NCBI GenBank assembly: GCA_025517465.1
Contig: JAOPKE010000005.1
Coordinates: 360,687-424,686 of the forward strand
From: Halobacteria archaeon HArc-gm2
GTDB taxonomy: Archaea > Halobacteriota > Halobacteria > Halobacteriales > Haloarculaceae
Direction of reading: 5' to 3'
DNA length: 64,000 nt
The notes beneath the pieces were generated by a model. The model had not been told where the DNA came from and searched no databases. It saw only the letters and a list, made by a program, of their open reading frames with translations. The position numbers and the translations under genes are program-made. Below, piece after piece: positions 42,006 through 49,769 of this stretch (the stretch's first letter is position 1; each line of letters begins with the position of its first letter).

Positions 42006-42671
42006 ATGCGAACGGTCGTCAACCTCGACTACGACTTCCCCGTAGATCTCCCGGAGTGGGCCGACAACGAGGTCAGATCCCCGCCGGCCGTCGTCGAACG
42101 GTTCCTTGCAGAGTTCACCGAACCGGGCGACGTCGTCCTCGATCCCTTCGCCGGGTTCGGGACGACGCTCCGCGTCGCCACCGAGATGGATCGGGAGGCC
42201 CACGGCGTCGAGTACGAACGGCGCCGGGTCGAATACGTCCGCGAGCGCGGCGGCCACGGCGGGAACCTCGTCCACGGCGACGCCAGAAAACTCGGCGACC
42301 TCGACCTGCCGGCAGTCGACGGCGTTCTCACCTCCCCGCCGTGGATGGTCGAGGGAATGGAGACCAACCCGCTCCAGAACTACGACGGCGAGAGCAATTA
42401 CGGACAGTACCTCGACGATATGGCCGACGTGTTCGCCGGGGTCGCGAACTGCCTGGCACCGGACGGCGTCGCGCTCGTCGACGCGACGACCTTCGACGTC
42501 GACGGGCAGGTCACGACGCTCGCCTGGGACCTCGCGGACGCCATCGGCAAGCCCCTCAACTTCGACGGGGAAGTCGTCGTGGCGTGGGAGACAGAGGGGG
42601 AACCCGGGCCGGACGGCGTGGACGGGACCGGGTTCGACCACAACTACGTGCTGGTGTTCTCGAAGGAGTGA
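42006..42671 (+). CDS. DNA methyltransferase, N4/N6 class, solitary
   Basis: 221 residues from the ATG at 42006. Motif I is DPFAGFGTT (46-54) and motif IV TSPPW (109-113); motif order and SPPW suggest an N4-cytosine or N6-adenine amino-methyltransferase of the PF01555 type. No restriction gene is adjacent, so it is an orphan. Haloarchaea widely carry an orphan N4-cytosine methylase for CTAG (Zim); size and type are compatible but the site cannot be read from sequence. Confidence 0.8.
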   Translation: MRTVVNLDYDFPVDLPEWADNEVRSPPAVVERFLAEFTEPGDVVLDPFAGFGTTLRVATEMDREAHGVEYERRRVEYVRERGGHGGNLVHGDARKLGDLDLPAVDGVLTSPPWMVEGMETNPLQNYDGESNYGQYLDDMADVFAGVANCLAPDGVALVDATTFDVDGQVTTLAWDLADAIGKPLNFDGEVVVAWETEGEPGPDGVDGTGFDHNYVLVFSKE

Positions 42672-42699
42672 GCGAAGAGGGCGGTAGGCGTCAAGCATA

Positions 42700-42833
42700 C
42701 CGCGGCGCGACGCGCCGCGGTTTCACCGGCCGCGAACGAAGTGAGCGGCCGGGACTTTTTCATCGACGTTTTTCGAGGAGAGGTTCGAGCGCGGCGGAGC
42801 CGCGACTCGAACCCGACGAAGAAAAAGGTCGTC
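42700..42833. repeat. Hairpin repeat with CTTTTTCATCG/CGAAGAAAAAGG ends
   Basis: Between the methyltransferase and polC ends. It holds a CCGCGGCGCG/CGCGCCGCGG palindrome (42701-42720), then GCGAACGAAGTGAGC, GACTTTTTCATCGACGTTTTT and CGAGGAGAGG, and closes CCGACGAAGAAAAAGG. The same order (TTTTTTCG, ACGTTTTTCGAGAAG, GAGCGGAGCGAACGACC, CCGACGAAGAAAAAGG) is seen at 57640-57709 after argF. Probably a terminator-type hairpin carried by a dispersed repeat. Confidence 0.5.
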
Positions 42834-45800
42834 TTACATGAAGTCGGCAATCCCGCTCTGCTTGTTCTTGTCGTTCTCGAAGACGCGCTCGATGGAGCGT
42901 TCCAGGATCTCCAGGCGCTGTTTGGTGTACTCGCGGCAGCCGAACTCGTGGGCCACCTCCGTCGCGGTGTCGATGTACTTCGTCACCGACCCCTCGTGGA
43001 CGGTGAGGTTGACGCGGCCGCCGCACTCCCGGCACTCGCCGGACAGGGGCATCCGGCGGTACTTCTCGCCGCAGTCCAGACAGCGAGTCTCCTGGCGGGA
43101 GAAGGCCCGGAGGTTGCCGATGATGTCCGGCATGAAGTGGTACTCGATGATGCGCTCGGCGACGTCAGTCTCGTCGACGGCCCGGAGCTTCCGGGAGAGA
43201 GCGAGCTGGGCGTCCATCTTGTCCGTCATCGACCCCAGCGTCTTGTAGGCCGAGAGGTCCGGCCCGGCGGCGAGGTTCGAGGTGTCGTGCGTGTGCGCGA
43301 AGTCGGTGTACTCTCGATCGGTGCCCAGCGTCTCCTCGGCGATTTTCATGATATCCTCGACCTCGCCGGGGTCGGCCAGCTCCCGGGTGGCCTCGTAGAA
43401 CTCCTTCGGGTACTCCCACATGATGTCCATGTTGTGGGCCTCGTCGTCGATCTCCGAGGGATCGATGCGGGAGGACATGACGAGGGGTGCGTCCATCTTC
43501 CCGCCCCTCTTGTCAGGAAGGAATGATTTACTGAAATTCAATAATCCGTCCATTAGAAGCATCACGCAGTCCTCGTCACCGTCGCAATTTCGGCGTTTCG
43601 CGGCGTGAAAGTACGGATGCGCGTATCCGACCGCTGCTGTCGTAAATCCGACAACTCTCCCCACTGTCGCCGCGCTGGTGTGTGGCGCCATCCCGAAGAC
43701 GAGTTCGCCGACGAGTTCCTCGCGGTCGTCGAGGTCGTAGAACGGTTCGAGGCCGTAGTACTGTTCGAGCAGGTCGTCGACGAAGTCGGCGGTCTTGAGC
43801 ATGTGCTCGGCGGCGCCGTCAGAGAGGACGACGTCCTGCACCTTGAGTTCGACCAGCTGGTCGTCGTGTCGGAGCGGGTCGCCGTGGACGTCGGTCTCGT
43901 AGCCCAGCGACTGGAGCTGGTCGACGGTCACGTCGAGTTCCGTCGCCCGAACCGCCGTCACGGGCAGGTCCGTCATGTCGTAGCGGACGGTGCCGTCCTT
44001 GAACGCCGTGACGTCGTGTTTGGCCCGGAGGATCCCCTTCTCCATCGGCTCGGGGACCTTCTCCGCGGACATCAGCCCCTCGACGCCTTTCACGATGTCG
44101 AAGGCCGTCTCGCGCTCGCCGACCGATTCGAGGGCGTCGCGGAACTCCTCGCCGATGTCGATCTCCGTGTACTGGGTCGGATAGGCGCCCGTCTCGCAGG
44201 AGGGACACTCGGCGATACCGGCCTCGTCGGGTTCGACCTCGCGGTCGCAGTCGGGGCACTCGTAGACGGCGTCGGTGAGGCCGTTGCACTCCGGACAGCG
44301 GGCCCGGAACGTCTCCTCCCCGCAGTCGGTACAGCGCTGGCGGGCGATTTCGACGTCGACGATGCCCTGGCGGTCGTTCATCTCCTCGGCGTGGGAGGCC
44401 GCGTCGCTCACCGAGCGCTGGGCGCCGCCGGCCTCGTCGATGGGAAAGAGCGTGTGGACCGCCGGCGAGAGGTCGCGGCTCTCCGATTTCTCGGGGCGGC
44501 CCATCCGGTTGCCGATGCGGGTGGGGGCCCGTTCGCGGACCTCGAAGGGGGCGACCTCGTTGATCGCCTCGATGGCGTTGTCGCCGCCGTCGTAGGTGCG
44601 AGCGCGATCGGAGAGGTCGCCGACCGTCCAGTCCCGGTCCATGGTGTCCAGGTCGAAGCCCAGGGTCGCCACGAGCGGGCGCCAGTCCGGGACGACGAGG
44701 TCGTCCTCGCGCTGGGTGTGCTCGACGAGCAGGTGTTCGAGGGCTTTTCGGACCGTCTCGGAGCGCGGGAGGACGAGGTCACCGTCCTGCGTCGACGCGG
44801 GGTCAGCGGCCACGGCGCCATCTGTTTGCGCGACACGGCTGTTCTCCACCGCAGTAGCGAGCGCGTTGACCTCGCCGACGCTCACGTCGTGCCAGCAGTG
44901 GGTGTACTTCGGATGGATCGGTGCGTCGTACTCGCGGGCCCACGCCATGGCCTCGTCGGCAGAGGGGTCCGCCAGGTCGACGTGGACGTCGTCGGCCATC
45001 GCCTGAACGTCGGCGCCCGCGGCGTCGAACTCCTGGCGCCACCACTCGACGGTGTAGGAGGCGGGCGCGAGCGGGTGGTTGTTCTCGACGAACTCGCCGT
45101 AGTTGACGAGGTACTCGCCCAGGTCGAGGATCTTCTCGACGCCGTTCCTGACTTCGAGCGCTTCCTCGGGGTCGTCGATCCGACGGACGTCGCCGTTGGC
45201 CAGGCGGACAGTCGGGCCCTCGATGCTGTCGACCGGGACGACCCCTGCCGCTTTGCCGGGCCGTTCGGTCTTGATCTGGGTCCCCGTCGCGAGGAAGTCG
45301 TCGACGAGGTGCATCGTCGCCGGGTGGACGCCCGCGGTCGCGAACCCGTGGTTGCGCGAGCGGCCGTAGCGCAGGCGGAACCCGCCGGCGTTCGAAGGGT
45401 GTGAGAACACCGGGCGACCCGCGATCAAGTCCCGGAGGTACTTCTTGGCGGGGTCGACGCGGGGCGAAGTGGGGTAGTCGTCTTCGGAAGCGTCCTCGCC
45501 CCCGTCCGCCGGTTCGTCTTCCTCGCCGTCGTCGGCTTCCCCGTCGTCGGCGTCGCCTTCCCCCTCGCCGTCGTCCTTGCCGATGGTGCCGTCGATGAGG
45601 TCCTGCAGCCACGGCCAGTCGACCTCGTCGAGGTTGCGGGTGTAGCGCTGGATCTTCGGGGCCTTGAGCGCGATCCCCTCTGCAGCGACGAGGCACATCC
45701 CCCCGCGGGCGGAGTTGGTGTCCACTCGGTCGAGGTCGCGGAAGCCCGAGACTTCCTCGTCGCCAGTGGCCTCGCCGTCGAGCATGATCGGCATGTTCTC

Positions 45801-46418
45801 GGCGATGAACTTGCTCTCCTTCTCCTTGGGCGAGTACTGGAGACCGGTCTCCTTGTCGTAGAGGTCGATCTCCTCGGCATAGCGGTTGATCTCCTCGTCT
45901 CTCGCCTTGTACTGGTCGATGCCGAGCAGCGCGCGGGCGTAGTCGGCAACCAGGACAGAGAGGGCCTGGGCGGTCCCACCGGCCGACCGGATCGGGCCGG
46001 CGTAGTAGACGTTGACGAACTGCGTGCCGTCGTCGTTGTCGAGGATCTCGACCCGGTCGATCCCCTCGATGGGAGCGGCGACCACGCCCTCGGTCAGCAG
46101 CGCGACTGCGGTTCTGACTGCCCCCTCGATCTTGCCGGCCTTGGAGTCGTAATCACCGACCTCGCCCTCGACGAAGTCCTCGACGAGTTCCAGGGCCGCC
46201 TCCTCCCTGCTCATCTCGCCTTCGAGTTCGCGCACGCGCGCAGCAACCCCCTCGATGCCGAGGATGTTCTCGACGCGGTCGGCCATGTCGCGGGCGGTGG
46301 GAATCTCGACGTCCTTCGTCGGGTCGCCGCCGCGTTCGCGGGCGGCCTTCGCGACCTCGAAGGCGTCGTCGAGGTCGGATTCGAGCCGTTCGAAGTACTC
46401 CTCGTCGGCCTCCCGCAT
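42834..46418 (-). CDS. polC: DNA polymerase D large subunit DP2
   Basis: 1194 residues, the catalytic subunit of the archaeal replicative polymerase D. The active site NCDGDED lies at about residues 942-948, with KRGGKMDAPLV following. Two zinc modules are seen: CTDCGEETFRARCPEC plus CPDC/CPSC in the middle and CLDCGEKYRRM...CREC near the end; a very acidic insert lies near 280-320. No intein is present, although DP2 is a frequent intein host. A tract at 43515-43560 within the active-site region is unusually AT-rich. The start directly follows the stop of the PPC-domain gene, so the two form an operon. Confidence 0.97.
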   Translation of the reverse strand: MREADEEYFERLESDLDDAFEVAKAARERGGDPTKDVEIPTARDMADRVENILGIEGVAARVRELEGEMSREEAALELVEDFVEGEVGDYDSKAGKIEGAVRTAVALLTEGVVAAPIEGIDRVEILDNDDGTQFVNVYYAGPIRSAGGTAQALSVLVADYARALLGIDQYKARDEEINRYAEEIDLYDKETGLQYSPKEKESKFIAENMPIMLDGEATGDEEVSGFRDLDRVDTNSARGGMCLVAAEGIALKAPKIQRYTRNLDEVDWPWLQDLIDGTIGKDDGEGEGDADDGEADDGEEDEPADGGEDASEDDYPTSPRVDPAKKYLRDLIAGRPVFSHPSNAGGFRLRYGRSRNHGFATAGVHPATMHLVDDFLATGTQIKTERPGKAAGVVPVDSIEGPTVRLANGDVRRIDDPEEALEVRNGVEKILDLGEYLVNYGEFVENNHPLAPASYTVEWWRQEFDAAGADVQAMADDVHVDLADPSADEAMAWAREYDAPIHPKYTHCWHDVSVGEVNALATAVENSRVAQTDGAVAADPASTQDGDLVLPRSETVRKALEHLLVEHTQREDDLVVPDWRPLVATLGFDLDTMDRDWTVGDLSDRARTYDGGDNAIEAINEVAPFEVRERAPTRIGNRMGRPEKSESRDLSPAVHTLFPIDEAGGAQRSVSDAASHAEEMNDRQGIVDVEIARQRCTDCGEETFRARCPECNGLTDAVYECPDCDREVEPDEAGIAECPSCETGAYPTQYTEIDIGEEFRDALESVGERETAFDIVKGVEGLMSAEKVPEPMEKGILRAKHDVTAFKDGTVRYDMTDLPVTAVRATELDVTVDQLQSLGYETDVHGDPLRHDDQLVELKVQDVVLSDGAAEHMLKTADFVDDLLEQYYGLEPFYDLDDREELVGELVFGMAPHTSAATVGRVVGFTTAAVGYAHPYFHAAKRRNCDGDEDCVMLLMDGLLNFSKSFLPDKRGGKMDAPLVMSSRIDPSEIDDEAHNMDIMWEYPKEFYEATRELADPGEVEDIMKIAEETLGTDREYTDFAHTHDTSNLAAGPDLSAYKTLGSMTDKMDAQLALSRKLRAVDETDVAERIIEYHFMPDIIGNLRAFSRQETRCLDCGEKYRRMPLSGECRECGGRVNLTVHEGSVTKYIDTATEVAHEFGCREYTKQRLEILERSIERVFENDKNKQSGIADFM

Positions 46419-46841
46419 CTATAGCTCCCAGAGATCTAGATCGGTCGCTTCGTCGTGTTCCCGTTCGAGTGAGCCCTCGAACGCGCGGACGTGCAACTCA
46501 CCGGCCCAGACGGTTCCGCTGTCGAGGTGGCCCGCGATGGCCTCGCCGTCGGGCCGCGAGAGCACCGCGTGTGTGTGCGCGAACGGCTCTCCATCGAGGA
46601 TGGAGACGTTGCCGACGCAGGCGGCCACCTCCAGCGGTTCGGGGAACACCATCGACTCGTACTCCATCGTTTCCTGGTCGTAGAACATGATCTCGGCGTC
46701 CTGCACCGCGCCGAGGCCGGTGAAGAAGGCCGCGTCGATCCCCTCGTCGGCGGCGAAGGTCTCGATCTGGGCGCGCCAGTCGCCCCCGTGGTCGAGCGTG
46801 CAGACGAACTCACGAGTCGTCTCGACCTCACGGTAATCCAT
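46419..46841 (-). CDS. PPC-domain (DUF296) protein
   Basis: 140 residues. The PPC/PCD fold is indicated by FFTGLGAVQDAEIMFYD, VGNVSILDGEPFAHTHAVLSRPD and GHLDSGTVWAGELHV; the HTHA...GHL pattern holds the histidines that bind metal in prokaryotic family members. In plants the same domain accompanies AT-hooks; in archaea it stands alone and its role is not known. Its TAG stop is immediately followed by the polC ATG, suggesting co-expression with the replicative polymerase. Confidence 0.85.
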   Translation of the reverse strand: MDYREVETTREFVCTLDHGGDWRAQIETFAADEGIDAAFFTGLGAVQDAEIMFYDQETMEYESMVFPEPLEVAACVGNVSILDGEPFAHTHAVLSRPDGEAIAGHLDSGTVWAGELHVRAFEGSLEREHDEATDLDLWEL

Positions 46842-47000
46842 ACGCGAATGAGACGGAGTCGGTTATCAAAAGACTACCGCCACCGGTCTGCAGTCGGCGC
46901 GGCGTCCGACGGATACGACGGACTCGTCGACGGGTCGGACGACAGTGCTACCCCCGCCGTGTCGGCAAGAGGTATAGCGCTCCGCGCCCTATGCTGACGT

Positions 47001-47351
47001 ATGCCAGACAGCTCGTCGCTGGAATCGACCTCGGTGACCGAACGGCTCGTCCTGCACGAACTCGCCGAACTGGCCCGTGCGGACCGGACGCCGGCCCAGG
47101 CGACGGACGTCCTCCAGGCGTGTCGCGGCCGGCTCGAAGACCTCGAAACCGTGGTCGGCAGCCGACTCACGGAAGGCGACCTCGTCAGGGCCTGTCGAAC
47201 CCTGGAGGACCGGGGGCTGGTGACCGGCGAACGACCGGAGCGGACCTCACCAGTCGGCAAGGGTCGGCCGGCGTACGAACTCGACGTCGCCGTCGAGACG
47301 GTCCGGACGTTCGTCCGCGAGGACGACCGGCTCTCCGAGTTGCCGGCCTGA
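47001..47351 (+). CDS. Small winged-helix-like protein, unknown
   Basis: 116 residues. Helical N-terminus (SVTERLVLHELAELARADRT), then a helix-turn-helix-like segment LTEGDLVRACRTLEDRGLVTGERPE and a wing (GRPAYELDV). The layout fits a winged helix, as found in haloarchaeal DNA-binding proteins, including the C-terminal domains of Orc1/Cdc6 and small regulators. No family can be named with confidence. Convergent with the RNA-ligase-like gene. Confidence 0.7.
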   Translation: MPDSSSLESTSVTERLVLHELAELARADRTPAQATDVLQACRGRLEDLETVVGSRLTEGDLVRACRTLEDRGLVTGERPERTSPVGKGRPAYELDVAVETVRTFVREDDRLSELPA

Positions 47352-47391
47352 GAAGGGCGGCACTAGGCGGCGCAGTTCGGCGACGGCCGGG

Positions 47392-47901
47392 TCAGGCCGG
47401 GAGGGAGATGCGACTGGCCTCGTGGCCGCGCTCGGCGTCGAGGAAGGAGAGCGCCTCGACGTGCCACTCCACCGGCTCTATCTCGCGGTCGCACATCCGT
47501 CGCGCGGCGTCCATCGGCCCGCCCCGGGCGATGGTGACGTGCGGGTCGTAGTCCTCGCCCTCCAGCCCCTCGAGCGCGCCGAACTCCTCGCACAGGCGCT
47601 CGTGGAGGTCCCACAGCCCGGGGCTCTCGACGGTGAGGTAGATCACCGGCGAGGAGCCGTTCGTGGCCTCCTCGAAGATGTCGATGCCGTCCACTCTGGC
47701 GGCGAAGGCGGGCTGCCCGTCCAGAAGCTCCCGGACGCGGGCCTCCATCGCGTGGTAGGACTCGTAGCCACCCGTCCCGAGGCGCTTGACGACGAGCGTG
47801 TGGCGGCCGCGCGAGCGCTCCTCCGCGCCCGGAATCTCCAGGGCGAGGTCGCTCGCCAGCCTGGCCACCTCGCTCGGAACGGGGACGTTGAGGCTGAACA
47901 C
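47392..47901 (-). CDS. 2'-5' RNA ligase/cyclic phosphodiesterase-like (2H) protein
   Basis: 169 residues using a GTG start at 47899-47901 (VFSLNVPVPSEVARLAS); a TATA-like GCTTTTGCC is about 28 bases upstream, which favours it over the longer ATG frame at 47943. The two 2H motifs are HTLVV near residue 35 and HVTIA near 120, the H-x-T/S-x pair of LigT-type enzymes. Acts on 2',3'-cyclic phosphate RNA ends or small nucleotides; the true substrate is unknown. HTLV lacks the canonical Thr at the third position (H-T-L-V), so activity may be altered. Confidence 0.8.
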   Translation of the reverse strand: MFSLNVPVPSEVARLASDLALEIPGAEERSRGRHTLVVKRLGTGGYESYHAMEARVRELLDGQPAFAARVDGIDIFEEATNGSSPVIYLTVESPGLWDLHERLCEEFGALEGLEGEDYDPHVTIARGGPMDAARRMCDREIEPVEWHVEALSFLDAERGHEASRISLPA

Positions 47902-47989
47902 GTCTATCGAGAGATGGGCAGCCGGCAAAAGCGCCGCGATCACGTCTCCGGACTCGTCGCCCGAAATCCGGAACGTCCGTCGGTCCCCA

Positions 47990-48160
47990 TCAGTCCAGCC
48001 ACCAGACGACGACCAGGGCGACGATCAACAGACCGACGAGGGGGCGGAACGGCCCGAGCAGTTCGAACACCAGTTCGGAGACGATGTCGAGCGCGATCCA
48101 GACGATCACGAGGACCAGTACGACCTTCAGGAGCGTCTCTACCGCGACGTCGTCGAGCAT
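47990..48160 (-). CDS. Small two-segment membrane protein
   Basis: 56 residues from the ATG at 48158-48160 (MLDDVAVETLLKVVLVLV). Two hydrophobic stretches (LLKVVLVLVIVWIALDIV and FRPLVGLLIVALVVVWWL) separated by SELVFELLGP. Such DUF7554-like proteins are widespread and uncharacterised in haloarchaea. A longer frame to 48283 is basic at its N-terminus and is rejected. Confidence 0.7.
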   Translation of the reverse strand: MLDDVAVETLLKVVLVLVIVWIALDIVSELVFELLGPFRPLVGLLIVALVVVWWLD

Positions 48161-48247
48161 ATCCGCCGGTCGGAGAGGGGCCACGACAAGTTTTGTGGCC
48201 GGCGAGTGGGGCGTGTCATACCACCGCACTCCGGACTGATCTCGCAA

Positions 48248-48257
48248 GCTATTAGTA
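48248..48257 (+). promoter_or_regulatory. TATA box of the argG leader
   Basis: GCTATTAGTA, centred about 28-30 bases before the ATG at 48282 and about 245 before argG. No TATA-like sequence is seen at the usual distance from the argG ATG itself, so the argG message probably carries a leader of roughly 215 bases. Confidence 0.45.
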
Positions 48258-48281
48258 CGAATCCGTGATACCTCGAGGTAC

Positions 48282-48377
48282 ATGAGTCAGACCCGCGCCG
48301 ATGGCGTCCGCTCGGTCGCCACCAGCGGGTCTGTTCGACGTTTCCCACCGCGATTCCGGCGACGGGCCCTCTTCTAG
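48282..48377 (+). CDS. Candidate arginine-rich leader peptide upstream of argG
   Basis: An ATG at 48282, positioned for leaderless translation from the TATA at 48248-48257, opens 31 codons ending in TAG at 48375-48377. Eight residues are Arg, clustered as VRRFPPRFRRRALF at the end, with mixed codons including CGA three times. A stem-loop (CAGACCCGC 48288-48296 with GCGGGTCTG 48325-48333, and TGGCG 48302-48306 with CGCCA 48317-48321) lies inside it. An attenuation-type leader for arginine genes would look like this, but chance frames in GC-rich DNA are often arginine-rich, so this is only a candidate. Confidence 0.35.
   Translation: MSQTRADGVRSVATSGSVRRFPPRFRRRALF
48288..48333 (+). promoter_or_regulatory. 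Stem-loop in the argG leader
   Basis: A 9-bp perfect outer stem CAGACCCGC/GCGGGTCTG and a 5-bp inner stem TGGCG/CGCCA with a 10-base loop. It lies in the 5' untranslated part of the argG message, about 165 bases before the start, and within the short arginine-rich ORF. Confidence 0.5.
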
Positions 48378-48496
48378 GCCCACCACTACTTCACCTCTCG
48401 TCCTCCGGTTCGTCTCGCTTCCGAGCACCGCTCGCCGTCTGTCGAGCGGACATCTGAATCGACAGACACACCACACGCTACACCAACACACCAATC

Positions 48497-49765
48497 ATGA
48501 CAGACGGAAACGGAACCGTCGCGCTCGCCTTCTCCGGTGGGCTCGACACCACGGTCTGCGTCCCGCTGCTGAAAGAAGAGTACGGCTACGACGACGTCAT
48601 CGGCGTCACCGTCGACGTCGGCCAGCCGAGCTACGAGTTCGACGAGGCCGAGGAGACGGCCGAGGCCCTCGGGCTCGACCACTACGTCGTCGACGCCACC
48701 AAGGAGTTCGCCGACCTGTGCCTGCAGGCGGTCAAGGCCAACGCCGACTACCAGGGCTACCCGCTGGGCACCGCGCTCGCGCGCCCGGTCATCGCGAAAG
48801 CCATCCTCGACGTCGCCGAACAGCAGGGCTGTGCTGCCATCGCCCACGGCTGTACCGGCAAGGGGAACGACCAGCTCCGCTTCGAGGCGGTCTGGCGCGA
48901 CTCCGACCTGGAGGTCATCGCCCCCGTCCGCGAACTCGGCCTCACCCGCGAGTGGGAGAACGAGTACGCCCAGGAGAAGGGCCTGCCCGTCGAGGGCGGC
49001 GACGGCGGCCGCTACTCCATCGACACGAACCTCTGGAGCCGCTCCATCGAGGGCTCCGAACTGGAGGACCCCTCGACCATCCCCGAGGACGACATCTACC
49101 TCTGGACGGACAATCCCTCCGGCAAGGACGCCGAACTCGTGGATATCGAGTTCGACGAGGGCGAGGCCGTCGCCGTCGACGGCGAGGAACTCGACTCGGT
49201 CGAGCTCGTCGAACAGCTCAACGAGCAGGCCGGCGCCCACGGCGTCGGTCGCACGGACATGATGGAGGACCGCATGCTCGGGCTCAAGGTACGCGAGAAC
49301 TACGAGCACCCCGCCGCGACGGTGCTGCTCACCGCCCACGAGGCCCTCGAAGGGCTCGTCCTCACCGCCGAGGAGCGCGAGTTCAAACAGCACGTCGACC
49401 AGCAGTGGTCCCAGAAAGGGTACCAGGGCCTCGTCGACGCCCCCCTCACGGGCGCGCTGGAGGCGTTCATCGACGAGACCAACGAGCGCGTCACGGGCTC
49501 CGTCACCGTCAAGCTCGAGGGCGGCCACTGCCGCGCCGTCTCCCGCGACTCCGAGTACTCCGTCTACAGCGAGTCGGCGGCGTCGTTCAACGAGGAGGCC
49601 GTCACCGGCTCCATCACCCAGGAGGACGCCACCGGCGTCGCGAAGTACCACGGCTTCCAGTCCCGCCTGGCGAACAAGGTCCTGGAGAAGGCGAAGGGCA
49701 AGAGCGAGGCCGTGACGGATGGCTCCGGTATCTCCGCCGCGGAGCACCACGACACGGAGGAATAG
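48497..49765 (+). CDS. argG: Argininosuccinate synthase
   Basis: 422 residues. Joins citrulline and aspartate with ATP to argininosuccinate. The P-loop-like PP-motif SGGLDTT is at 13-19, followed by typical segments (TVDVGQ, HGCTGKGNDQLRFE, EWENEYAQEKGLPV). Full length for the family. First gene of a large arginine gene set; argH starts five bases after the stop. The 5' region holds the leader described at 48248-48377. Confidence 0.97.
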   Translation: MTDGNGTVALAFSGGLDTTVCVPLLKEEYGYDDVIGVTVDVGQPSYEFDEAEETAEALGLDHYVVDATKEFADLCLQAVKANADYQGYPLGTALARPVIAKAILDVAEQQGCAAIAHGCTGKGNDQLRFEAVWRDSDLEVIAPVRELGLTREWENEYAQEKGLPVEGGDGGRYSIDTNLWSRSIEGSELEDPSTIPEDDIYLWTDNPSGKDAELVDIEFDEGEAVAVDGEELDSVELVEQLNEQAGAHGVGRTDMMEDRMLGLKVRENYEHPAATVLLTAHEALEGLVLTAEEREFKQHVDQQWSQKGYQGLVDAPLTGALEAFIDETNERVTGSVTVKLEGGHCRAVSRDSEYSVYSESAASFNEEAVTGSITQEDATGVAKYHGFQSRLANKVLEKAKGKSEAVTDGSGISAAEHHDTEE

Positions 49766-49769
49766 ACGG

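Noticed and set aside
42834..46418. Intein within polC
   Set aside because: The protein reads continuously through the catalytic motif at 1194 residues, with no splicing motifs.
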